Assembly: GCA_029857855.1 (NCBI GenBank)
Contig: JAOUGG010000228.1
Location: forward strand, 1-5,644
Direction: 5' to 3'
Length of the DNA stretch: 5,644 nucleotides
Origin: Acidimicrobiia bacterium
GTDB taxonomy: Bacteria > Actinomycetota > Acidimicrobiia > Acidimicrobiales > SZUA-35
The position numbers and the translations under genes are program-made. This document shows positions 1 through 4,951 of the stretch, one piece after another. The notes beneath the pieces are model-generated. The model ran no database searches, was not told where the DNA came from, and saw only the letters and a program-made list of their open reading frames with translations. How positions within the stretch are numbered: position 1 is the stretch's first letter; each line of letters opens with the position of its first letter.

Positions 1-234
1 GTCGTCGGCCCCCGGCTCGTCGGAGAGTGCGGCCATGGCCCCGACGGTCTCCGAGACGATGTCATTGGGTTGCTGGGCGGTGGGTGTCCGCAGACTCGGA
101 TCGGCGGCCAAATCCGAGCCGCAGGCCGCGGCCAGGAATGGCACGGCGAGCGCAAAAGCGATCGCCGATCGACACCAGGAGCTGGTGGTGCGCCGTTCGG
201 CGCGGTCGGCAGAATGCCGGTGGTGGGTGTTCAT
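1..234 (-). CDS. Putative lipoprotein, N-terminal part (cut by window edge)
   Basis: The frame opens at ATG 234 and stays open for 78 codons to the left edge, so only the N-terminus is visible. Residues 1-25 are hydrophilic and Arg/His-rich. A hydrophobic stretch at about 24-37 (AIAFALAVPFLAAA) then ends at Cys38, followed by G-S-D. This is the architecture of a Sec-exported lipoprotein: signal-peptidase II would cut before Cys38, which would be lipidated and tether the protein to the outer face of the membrane. The lipobox (LAAAC) is slightly atypical because Leu sits at -4. The n-region is long (about 23 residues), but no later in-frame start would keep the signal. A GGGAG motif lies 2 bases before the ATG, which is closer than usual. 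The mature part seen so far is a Pro/Ala/Asp-rich linker with no recognisable domain. The function is unknown, and the substrate-binding or enzymatic domain, if any, lies outside the window. Confidence 0.72.
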   Translation of the reverse strand, partial: MNTHHRHSADRAERRTTSSWCRSAIAFALAVPFLAAACGSDLAADPSLRTPTAQQPNDIVSETVGAMAALSDEPGADD

Positions 235-267
235 AACTCCCACAAGTACCAGGTCGGTCGCTCCCGA

Positions 268-516
268 TTAATGGAGCGCCGGCCCCATTGGGCCAGGCGG
301 AACCGCCCACTGGTCCGTACGGCCCAGTTCCGTCACCGTGGGCGAAACCGGCTGAACCAGCGACTTTTCGTCCGTCAAACCACGAGAGATCTCCTCTCGA
401 TCGGCCAGGCACGGCCGGTTGACTGCGATCCGAGTCGCCGTCGTGACGATCAGGCACTCGTGCGTGACGGCTTGACCATGACATCCACATGTCCGAGATG
501 GACGGCATCGCCACAT
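268..516 (-). CDS. Doubtful small ORF, 82 codons, hypothetical
   Basis: This minus-strand frame starts at ATG 516, 19 bases after the nucleotidyltransferase stop, and ends at a TAA (270-268). I recognise no family. The last 36 codons, from a TTG at 378, read like protein: they begin TDEKSLVQPVSPTVTELGR and end in a Pro/Gly/Met-rich tail. By eye about three quarters of the third positions in that part are G or C. The first half is Cys/Arg-rich and looks like noise. No ribosome-binding site precedes ATG 516. An AGGAG lies about 12 bases before TTG 378, which is rather far. In DNA this GC-rich an open frame of this length can arise by chance, so it is recorded only as a candidate to fill the gap. 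Confidence 0.2.
   Translation of the reverse strand: MWRCRPSRTCGCHGQAVTHECLIVTTATRIAVNRPCLADREEISRGLTDEKSLVQPVSPTVTELGRTDQWAVPPGPMGPALH
277..299 (-). terminator. Hairpin upstream of the lipoprotein gene
   Basis: CGCC (277-280) plus GGCCC (281-285) pair with GGGCC (290-294) and GGCG (296-299). The result is a 9-bp GC-rich stem with one bulged base (295) and a 4-base loop. A weaker stem, GCTCC/GGAGC (260-264 with 273-277), overlaps its edge. It lies about 240 bases after the nucleotidyltransferase stop and 43 bases before the lipoprotein start, in the direction of transcription of both. There is no T-run after it, so termination is only one option; an operator or leader structure is equally possible. 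Confidence 0.3.
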
Positions 517-535
517 CGAGGCGCTCGCCGGAGGG

Positions 536-1411
536 TCAATGCGGTCGGTCCGGTGAATGGTGGTCTGCCACCGGAAGGATGTTGCGTGCCCAGTCGGCGA
601 GGTCAAGCAGGGCTCGTTCGTCCCACCGGTGGCCGTGGTGGCGTCGCCGGTCGGCAGGGATCAGAGCGGCCGATCGATAGCAGTCGAGTGCATCCCCTAT
701 TACGCCTCCGTGCTCGTCCGGCAGGTGTTCGAGGGCCCACAGTGCTCCTTCTTCCTTGCTCGGCGGGGTACCCGGGTCGTCATTGAGTACGAGCGCGCAC
801 CGGCAGATGTTCAACACGCCGTAGAACGGCGACTCTACGATCCCACCGTCGAGAATCCAGCGCAGGTCGTTGAGCACTGCGTCGAGGTAGGCCCACCGAG
901 GGACCTCGCCGAACAATTCGTTTGGAGCGGGCCCGGCGAGGGCTAGACCGCGGGACCGTGCGACGGTGCAATGGGCGGCAAGGTCTGGGTCGGTACCGCG
1001 AGGGCCGCTCCCACCTCGACGCACATCATCGGCCCACTCCTCTCCGAAGTGGAACTCGAAGGGCGCTGGATGCCGGAACGTTTCGGCCGCGTCGCGTAAC
1101 ATCACCGACAGCTCGGGTCCGCCCACGATCGGGCGCTGGTCGAAAAGGCTCAGCATGTCCGCCGCCAACGATGATCGGGCGTCGTCTGCCATGACGCAGT
1201 CCGTCACGACGAGGACGTCGAGATCACTCTTCGGTCGGTAGAACCCGCCCATGGCCAAGGAGCCGTGCAGGTACACGCCGACCACATCGTCGAGGTGGCC
1301 GAGACGCTCGACGATCCGATTGGTCCACTCTTCGATGTCTTCATCGACATCGGCCCACTGTTGTGATCGGCCAGGCGTGTGATCAATCGACTCGCGAGAT
1401 GGAAGGCACAC
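536..1411 (-). CDS. AadA-like (ANT) nucleotidyltransferase, DUF4111-type C-terminal domain
   Basis: This 291-residue protein resembles the ANT(3'')/ANT(9) aminoglycoside adenylyltransferases along its length. The N-terminal nucleotidyltransferase fold (about 33-135) shows HGSLAMGGF (Gly50-Ser51) and then SDLDVLVV, with the Mg-binding pair Asp63/Asp65. Glu100 in PELSV matches the catalytic base, Glu87, of AadA. HFGEEW (121-126) matches the QFGEW segment. The helical C-terminal domain (about 145-285) keeps LALAGPAPNELFGEVP and WALEHLPDE, both close to AadA. The start is GTG 1411; no other plausible start precedes the fold, and no strong ribosome-binding site is visible. It begins 14 bases after the aminotransferase stop, which suggests translation from a shared transcript. 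The family transfers AMP from ATP to an aminoglycoside hydroxyl. Around AadA's streptomycin-contacting Asp178-Asp182 this protein differs (DGGIVESPF), so the substrate, and whether it gives resistance, are unknown. Length is slightly above the usual ~260 because of the N-terminus. Confidence 0.88.
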   Translation of the reverse strand: MCLPSRESIDHTPGRSQQWADVDEDIEEWTNRIVERLGHLDDVVGVYLHGSLAMGGFYRPKSDLDVLVVTDCVMADDARSSLAADMLSLFDQRPIVGGPELSVMLRDAAETFRHPAPFEFHFGEEWADDVRRGGSGPRGTDPDLAAHCTVARSRGLALAGPAPNELFGEVPRWAYLDAVLNDLRWILDGGIVESPFYGVLNICRCALVLNDDPGTPPSKEEGALWALEHLPDEHGGVIGDALDCYRSAALIPADRRRHHGHRWDERALLDLADWARNILPVADHHSPDRPH

Positions 1412-1425
1412 GGATTCAGCCGGAC

Positions 1426-2517
1426 TCAGTCGATCCCGGTGTCGAGGGTGTCGCCCAGCGCGGCGAGGAACCGATCGTTCTCCGCTGGTGTTCCGATCGT
1501 GACCCTGATGCCGTCGCCCGGGAACGGCCGGGTAACCACACCCCGCTGCTCCAGCCCGAGGCAGACCTTTTCGGTCCTGTCACCCAGGGGCACGTAGACG
1601 AAGTTGGCCTGGGCGTCGGGGAGGGTGTGACCGGCGGCGGTCAGCGCCGCCACCACCCGCGTCCGCTCGTCGAGCAGCGTGCGGATTCGTGGCTGGTACT
1701 CGTCGATTGCGTCGAGGGTGGCCAGCGCCGCGGCCTGAGCTGCGCCGTTCACGGCGAACGCCAGCAGGATCTTGTCCATCTCGGTGATGATCTCGGGGTT
1801 GGTGATGGCGTAGCCGACCCTCAGCCCGGCCAACCCGTAGGCTTTCGAGAACGTTCGGGTGATGACCACGTTCTGGTGGTGGGGGAGAAGATCGGTCACC
1901 GGGTCGCCGAGGGCCGGATCGGCGAATTCCCGGTAGGCCTCGTCGACCAGCACCACCACGTTGCTCGGGATCGTCTCCAACAGCTCCTTGATCCGGGCGG
2001 TCGAGACGGCGGTTCCCGTCGGATTGTTGGGGGTGGCCAGCATGACCAGCTTCGTGTTCTGGTTCACGGCGGCGGCGATCGCCTCCATGTCGAAGGCGTG
2101 GTCGACCAGCGGCGGGCTGACGGCGACGCCGTCCATCATTCTCGTGTAGACCGGATAGGCCTCGAACGAAAGCCAGGGGAACACGACCTCGTCGCCCGGG
2201 TCGACGTAGGTGAGGCAGAGCTGTTGCAGCAGTCCGACCGATCCGCAGCCCACGGTGACCTGCTCGGGGATGACCCCGATCCAATCGGCGAGCCGGTGCC
2301 GGAGTGCCGTGGCCCGATGATCGGCGTAGCGGTTCGCCGTGCCGGCCGCCTCGGCGACCGCCTCGATCACCGATGGGAGGGGAGCGAACGGGTTCTCGTT
2401 CGAGGCGAGTTTGATGGCGTCGGCGATGCCGTGTTCCTGCTCGGCCTGGGCCGCCGACTTTCCCGGTCGATACGGGGTCAGGGCTCGGATGGCGGATCGT
2501 ACTTTCCCGATGGGCAT
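1426..2517 (-). CDS. hisC: Histidinol-phosphate / aromatic aminotransferase, HisC-Pat family
   Basis: This 363-residue fold-type I PLP aminotransferase swaps an amino group between glutamate and an imidazole or aromatic 2-oxo substrate. In histidine synthesis it would make L-histidinol phosphate from imidazole acetol phosphate. Visible motifs in order: PYRPGKS near the N-terminus, IKLASNENPF (35-44), GCGSVGLLQQL (90-100), TPNNPTG (162-168, cofactor Asn), VDEAYREF (191-198, Asp192 and Tyr195), SKAYGLAGLR with the PLP-binding Lys225, and IRVT with the carboxylate-binding Arg338. ANRYADHR, GCGSV, SQAN-like DAQANFVYVPLG and AENDRFL also recall the mycobacterial phenylalanine aminotransferase Pat (Rv3772). 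HisC versus Pat therefore cannot be decided from sequence alone. Start ATG 2517 gives the usual family length (about 360) and has GGAGG just 2 bases upstream. The frame stays open further 5', but that part has no family similarity. The next gene downstream is the nucleotidyltransferase. No other his genes are visible. Confidence 0.93.
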   Translation of the reverse strand: MPIGKVRSAIRALTPYRPGKSAAQAEQEHGIADAIKLASNENPFAPLPSVIEAVAEAAGTANRYADHRATALRHRLADWIGVIPEQVTVGCGSVGLLQQLCLTYVDPGDEVVFPWLSFEAYPVYTRMMDGVAVSPPLVDHAFDMEAIAAAVNQNTKLVMLATPNNPTGTAVSTARIKELLETIPSNVVVLVDEAYREFADPALGDPVTDLLPHHQNVVITRTFSKAYGLAGLRVGYAITNPEIITEMDKILLAFAVNGAAQAAALATLDAIDEYQPRIRTLLDERTRVVAALTAAGHTLPDAQANFVYVPLGDRTEKVCLGLEQRGVVTRPFPGDGIRVTIGTPAENDRFLAALGDTLDTGID

Positions 2518-2519
2518 GG

Positions 2520-2524
2520 CCTCC
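2520..2524 (-). promoter_or_regulatory. Ribosome-binding site (GGAGG) before hisC
   Basis: GGAGG on the minus strand ends two bases before ATG 2517. The match to the 16S tail is good but the spacing is shorter than the usual 5-9 bases. A TTG at 2526 is the only nearby alternative start, and it would place this motif inside the gene. Family alignment favours 2517. Confidence 0.45.
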
Positions 2525-2527
2525 AAC

Positions 2528-2605
2528 CTACTTTTCCCGCCGCCGGAACCGTCGCATTTTGCGGCTCCGATCATGATTCCGAGTTCCGGGTACCCGGCCA
2601 AACAT
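2528..2605 (-). CDS. Possible Arg-rich leader peptide upstream of hisC (25 codons)
   Basis: An ATG at 2605 opens a 25-residue frame that ends in TAG (2530-2528), 10 bases before the hisC ATG and on the same strand. The peptide holds nine Arg and two Lys, including the run RRFRRR near its end. Its position is that of a leader peptide, and ribosomes finishing it would be next to the hisC ribosome-binding site. It has only one His and two Phe codons, so it is not a classical his or phe attenuator. No ribosome-binding site precedes it, and short frames rich in CGG codons are common by chance in GC-rich DNA. Confidence 0.15.
   Translation of the reverse strand: MFGRVPGTRNHDRSRKMRRFRRREK
2586..2597. 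repeat. Perfect 12-base palindrome CCGGGTACCCGG
   Basis: The 12 bases CCGGGTACCCGG read the same on both strands. They lie in the divergent intergenic region, 69 bases before the hisC start and 93 before the DUF3499 start. A dimeric repressor or activator could bind such a site, or the RNA could fold into a small hairpin. A second inverted repeat, GTCGA-N7-TCGAC, lies at 2624-2640. Neither matches an operator that I know. Confidence 0.4.
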
Positions 2606-2689
2606 GGGCAATCGTGTTGACCCGTCGACACGAAATCGACCGAACACGGGGATCTATACCCTATTAGCACCCTTTTTTGGTGTACGTTT

Positions 2690-3370
2690 GTGCTGGTGAA
2701 GTTTCTTTGCGGTCGCCCGGGATGTGGACAGGATTCCACGGCCACGCTGCAGATTGATGCTGCTTCATCAACCGTTTCGCTGGTCGACCCTCGAACCAGC
2801 CGAGACGGCGTGCCGCTGTGCAGCCGTCACTCCGACTCCACGACTCCTCCGGTCGGTTGGACGATGAACGACCTTCGCACGACGTCCGGGGTCGTCAACG
2901 GAACGTCCGCCGTGGCCGAAGGCGATGGTGGAATCACCGCGGCACCGCCTCGGGTTCGGCCGGAGCGCACCGCCGAGCGGAGCGCGTCGGCCCGGCAGAT
3001 GTCGAGGCGGCAGTCGATCGTCGAGCGTGCCCGCCGTGAAGCCGCCGAGTTGCAGGACGAGATCGACGCCACCGTCCTCGCCAAATCGTCCGACGAGACC
3101 AGCAACGAGAGTGATCAGCTGACGCTACTCGATGATGAGGCGCGCGAGCGTGTCGTCAACGCCAAGCTGGCAGAACGGGCGTCGCGCCGAGGGCAGGCCG
3201 ACAAGGGCCCCAACTCCCGGCCGTCACGTCGGCGAACCGCCGACGAGCCTGTGGCAAAGACCGAGGACGGTTTTCCGTGGGCCTTCAACCTCGACGATGA
3301 CGAGGAGCCACACGAACTCCACGCGTCGACACCGCTGCTGTCCCGGGCGTTCAGGGCCTCCGCAGGCTGA
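2690..3370 (+). CDS. DUF3499 family protein with long C-terminal extension
   Basis: The N-terminal 63 residues match the actinobacterial DUF3499 family: LCGRPGCGQDSTATL, then a Thr/Val/Asp-rich strand region, then PLCSRHSDSTTPPVGW. Cys7, Cys12, Cys44 and His47 are spaced like a small zinc-binding knuckle (C-x4-C ... C-x2-H), and the TPPxGW end is a family hallmark. I know of no established function. Usual members are about 100-150 residues; this one has 226. The extra part contains a charged, probably helical region (about 95-170, rich in Arg, Glu and Ala), then FPWAFNLDDDEEPHEL (195-210), then STPLLSRAFR near the C-terminus. Those two segments look conserved rather than random, perhaps as docking motifs. 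No signal peptide or membrane helix is seen, so it is presumably cytoplasmic. Start GTG 2690 is tentative; GTG 2696 is equally possible. No ribosome-binding site is visible for either. The gene is divergent from hisC and convergent with the OmpA-like gene. Confidence 0.85.
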   Translation: MLVKFLCGRPGCGQDSTATLQIDAASSTVSLVDPRTSRDGVPLCSRHSDSTTPPVGWTMNDLRTTSGVVNGTSAVAEGDGGITAAPPRVRPERTAERSASARQMSRRQSIVERARREAAELQDEIDATVLAKSSDETSNESDQLTLLDDEARERVVNAKLAERASRRGQADKGPNSRPSRRRTADEPVAKTEDGFPWAFNLDDDEEPHELHASTPLLSRAFRASAG

Positions 3371-3481
3371 TCAACCTCCTCCTCCGGCCACCGCCGGAGC
3401 GGGCCTCGCTCGGGCGAGGTCGAATATCTGCTGTGCACCTTGGGCCCCGAGGTCGTGCACCACTTCGTCCCCCCGGTACAT
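3371..3481 (-). CDS. Doubtful small ORF, 36 residues, downstream of the OmpA-like gene
   Basis: On the minus strand, 43 bases after the OmpA-like stop, ATG 3481 opens a 36-residue frame. Its middle reads like an amphipathic helix (DEVVHDLGAQGAQQIFDLAR), followed by an Ala/Pro stretch and four Gly. It ends at TGA 3373-3371, directly abutting the stop of the convergent DUF3499 gene. I recognise no family. Against it: a GGGGGG run touching the ATG in place of a proper ribosome-binding site, the rare codons ATA and AGG, and the fact that three hairpins cover most of it. It may be a small protein of the OmpA-like transcript, but chance is quite possible. Confidence 0.25.
   Translation of the reverse strand: MYRGDEVVHDLGAQGAQQIFDLARARPAPAVAGGGG
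3382..3399. terminator. Hairpin after the DUF3499 gene, likely terminator
   Basis: CTCCGGC (3382-3388) pairs with GCCGGAG (3393-3399) in a perfect 7-bp stem with loop CACC. It starts 11 bases after the DUF3499 stop, in the gap between two convergent genes, where a terminator is expected. There is no T-run, which is common for high-GC actinobacterial terminators. Because the stem is symmetric it could also serve the minus-strand OmpA-like transcript. Confidence 0.5.
3402..3421. terminator. Second hairpin in the convergent gap
   Basis: CCTCGC (3404-3409) pairs with GCGAGG (3414-3419) around the loop TCGG. A G-T and a G-C pair extend it to 8 bp at 3402-3421. It follows the first hairpin by two bases, so the two form a tandem pair. 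The same reasoning and the same lack of a T-run apply. Confidence 0.45.
3433..3460. terminator. Third, longer imperfect hairpin in the convergent gap
   Basis: GTGC (3433-3436) pairs with GCAC (3457-3460). After a 3-base bulge, ACCTTGG (3437-3443) pairs with CCGAGGT (3447-3453) with one G-T wobble. The loop is 3 bases. The two GTGCAC copies at its ends are themselves palindromic. On the minus strand it is the first structure met after the OmpA-like gene, 64 bases past its stop. Confidence 0.35.
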
Positions 3482-3524
3482 CCCCCCGTCCGAGGTGTTC
3501 CGAGGCAGACGTGGATGCCGAGGC

Positions 3525-4877
3525 TCATCCGCCGAGCTTCGAGGCCGGACCGAAGGCGAACTCGACTCGACGATTCTGGGCCCGACCATCGGCGGTTTCG
3601 TTGTCGGCGACCGGCTGCGATTCGCCGGCTCCAGTCGCAACGAGGCGAGCGGAGTCGATGCCGCCGGCCACGAAATAGTCGACGACCGATTGAGCCCGGG
3701 ACAAGCTCAGGTTCTGGTTGTATTCATCGGGACCCTGGCTGTCGGTGTGGCCGGTGACAAGCATCCCCACCGACGGGTCGCGGGCGAGGATGGCGACCCC
3801 GATGTCGAGCGCCTGGGCAGCCTCCGGGGTGATCTCGGTCGAATCGGCCGCAAAGTTGACGCCGCCCTGGATGGCTCCGGAGAACTGGCCGTCCTCGACG
3901 GTGAACTTGTAGGCCGGGAAGGCGCGGAAGAGCTGGAATATCCCCGGCATCGTCTGCATCCAGAACGACGAATACGTGCTGTCGTCAACCGTGAGGTTGT
4001 TGGTGACCTGATCAGGTCCATAGGCCGCCTCGGCTCCACCGGCAAGCAGCTCGATGACGGCTTGCGATGGCACGAAACCGTCGAGGGTCACCGATGCCTG
4101 GTCGACCTGCACGGCGAACAGCGGGGGATCGAGATCAGTGACGAGGCTGTCGACCAGTTCAACCGACAGGCCCTGACCGAAAAGGGCCAGCCCACCTTGG
4201 AGGTTCTGCAGGTAGTCGGGATTCGGGGACCGGGCCGACAGCAGGATCCGCTCGTCGGCGACCATGATCGTGCCGTCGGTCACGCTGGGTAGCAGCCCGA
4301 TGACGCTCGGGGCGACGTCGAGCCATGGTGCCGGAGCCAGCGTCTCATCGATCTCCAACTGCGACTCCACGAACGGAGCGTAGGAAATCTCGGCCGCCCG
4401 GAGTACAGCCTCCGCAGTCGCCTGGTCGGGTACTCGGCCCGCCAGGACCATCAACCCTTCGCCGGGGGCGGCGTCGAGGTCGAGTGTGGCCGAGACGTAC
4501 GGTCCGCTCTCGGGAGCCGGGGGCGGTTCGAGCAGACTGGCACCCTCGGGGCCGCCATCGCCCGACGCATCTGCGTCGACTTCGATCTCGAGCGGAGCTG
4601 AGTCCTCGTCGTCGGTGGCGTCCAGACCAGAACCGGTGGCCCCCTCGGTGTCGGAACCACCGGACTCATCCTCGCCGCTCGGCACCGAGTCGCTGACGAT
4701 CGACCCGCCGTCGGCCGCGGAGGTCTGATCGCCGGACCCGCCCGAAGCCCGGTACGACAAGGCCAACAATGCCACGATGGCGGCCGCCATCAGCACCGCC
4801 ACGACCGGATTCTGGGTCCACCGGTGCCGAGGCAGGTATTCGGTTGTGTCTTGAAGAGGGTTCTCGTCGCCGCGCAT
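3525..4877 (-). CDS. Membrane-anchored OmpA-family protein, ArfA/OmpATb-like
   Basis: This is a 450-residue envelope protein. A short cytoplasmic N-terminus is followed by one membrane helix at about 24-41 (VVAVLMAAAIVALLAL), with no cleavage site or lipobox. A low-complexity, acidic Ser/Gly/Asp linker fills about 43-125. Two BON-like segments follow: about 127-200 (LMVLAGRVPDQATAEAVLR) and about 250-300 (VTLDGFVPSQAVIELLAGGA). Then comes a C-terminal OmpA domain at about 338-443 with NFAADSTEITPEA, GHTDSQG, NLSLSRAQSV and GRAQNRRVEF. Asp379 and Arg394 are spaced exactly like the diaminopimelate-binding pair of Acinetobacter OmpA, so peptidoglycan binding is likely. The order (helix, BON pair, OmpA) matches mycobacterial ArfA (OmpATb). 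A role in tethering the wall or sensing stress is inference. Start ATG 4877 has GGAG 8 bases upstream. It lies 74 bases after gcvP on the same strand and may be read with it or from its own promoter. Confidence 0.9.
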   Translation of the reverse strand: MRGDENPLQDTTEYLPRHRWTQNPVVAVLMAAAIVALLALSYRASGGSGDQTSAADGGSIVSDSVPSGEDESGGSDTEGATGSGLDATDDEDSAPLEIEVDADASGDGGPEGASLLEPPPAPESGPYVSATLDLDAAPGEGLMVLAGRVPDQATAEAVLRAAEISYAPFVESQLEIDETLAPAPWLDVAPSVIGLLPSVTDGTIMVADERILLSARSPNPDYLQNLQGGLALFGQGLSVELVDSLVTDLDPPLFAVQVDQASVTLDGFVPSQAVIELLAGGAEAAYGPDQVTNNLTVDDSTYSSFWMQTMPGIFQLFRAFPAYKFTVEDGQFSGAIQGGVNFAADSTEITPEAAQALDIGVAILARDPSVGMLVTGHTDSQGPDEYNQNLSLSRAQSVVDYFVAGGIDSARLVATGAGESQPVADNETADGRAQNRRVEFAFGPASKLGG

Positions 4878-4885
4878 ATGACTGA

Positions 4886-4889
4886 CTCC
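4886..4889 (-). promoter_or_regulatory. Ribosome-binding site (GGAG) before the OmpA-like gene
   Basis: GGAG on the minus strand lies 8 bases before ATG 4877, which is good spacing and supports that start. It is the best-placed ribosome-binding site in the window. An upstream ATG at 4920 is in another frame and leads to Arg-rich nonsense. Confidence 0.6.
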
Positions 4890-4951
4890 GCCGTCCTAGC
4901 TTGGAGCGAGCGTACCTCATACAGCGTTAGCTGGCCACCACTGGTGCCGGA

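Larger units (their letters stand above)
235..535. other. Intergenic gap between nucleotidyltransferase and lipoprotein genes
   Basis: About 300 bases lie between the stop of the nucleotidyltransferase gene and the start of the lipoprotein gene, both on the minus strand. I see no tRNA or other RNA gene and no clear promoter hexamer pair. The gap holds several short inverted repeats: 383-388 with 394-399, 402-406 with 413-417, and the stronger 277-299. It also holds one open minus-strand frame, listed separately. The lipoprotein promoter must lie here or in the upstream gene, but I cannot place it. Confidence 0.7.
2518..2689. promoter_or_regulatory. Divergent promoter region between hisC and the DUF3499 gene
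   Basis: The 172 bases between two divergently read genes must hold both promoters or their leaders. The section 2651-2690 is clearly more AT-rich than its surroundings. On the minus strand TATAGA (2658-2653) could be a -10 box for hisC and would give a leader of roughly 130 bases. On the plus strand TATACC (2655-2660), TATTAG (2662-2667) and TACGTT (2683-2688) are possible -10 boxes for the DUF3499 gene. TTGACC (2617-2622) resembles a -35 box but is not correctly spaced to any of them. No assignment is secure. Confidence 0.45.

Noticed and set aside
62..514. A 150-codon minus-strand frame across the gap and the lipoprotein start
   Set aside because: It is out of frame with the lipoprotein, which has a clear signal peptide, and its translation is Arg/Gly/Pro-rich noise.
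557..946. A 129-codon plus-strand frame antisense to the nucleotidyltransferase
   Set aside because: It lies entirely opposite a gene with clear catalytic motifs and shows no recognisable domain.
399..1376. A 12-base direct repeat (GATCGGCCAGGC at 399-410 and 1365-1376) flanking most of the nucleotidyltransferase gene
   Set aside because: It could suggest an insertion scar, but one copy lies inside the coding sequence and one 12-base match is expected by chance in a GC-rich window of this size. No inverted ends or transposase are present.
1363..2667. A 434-codon plus-strand frame antisense to the aminotransferase gene
   Set aside because: It mirrors the codons of an unmistakable HisC/Pat gene, is rich in Gly/Arg/Asp/Val without domain sense, and has no family match. 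Such frames are a GC-rich artefact.
2518..2745. N-terminal extension of the aminotransferase up to position 2745
   Set aside because: The frame is open, but the extra 76 residues show no family similarity, would run into the divergent DUF3499 gene, and ATG 2517 gives the normal family length.
3132..4292. A 386-codon plus-strand frame antisense to the OmpA-like gene
   Set aside because: It overlaps two well-supported genes (DUF3499 in another frame and the OmpA-like gene on the other strand) and its translation is Arg/Gly-rich with no motif.
4666..4920. An 84-codon minus-strand frame starting at ATG 4920 between gcvP and the OmpA-like gene
   Set aside because: It overlaps the OmpA-like N-terminus in another frame, is Arg-rich nonsense, and the GGAG at 4889-4886 serves ATG 4877.
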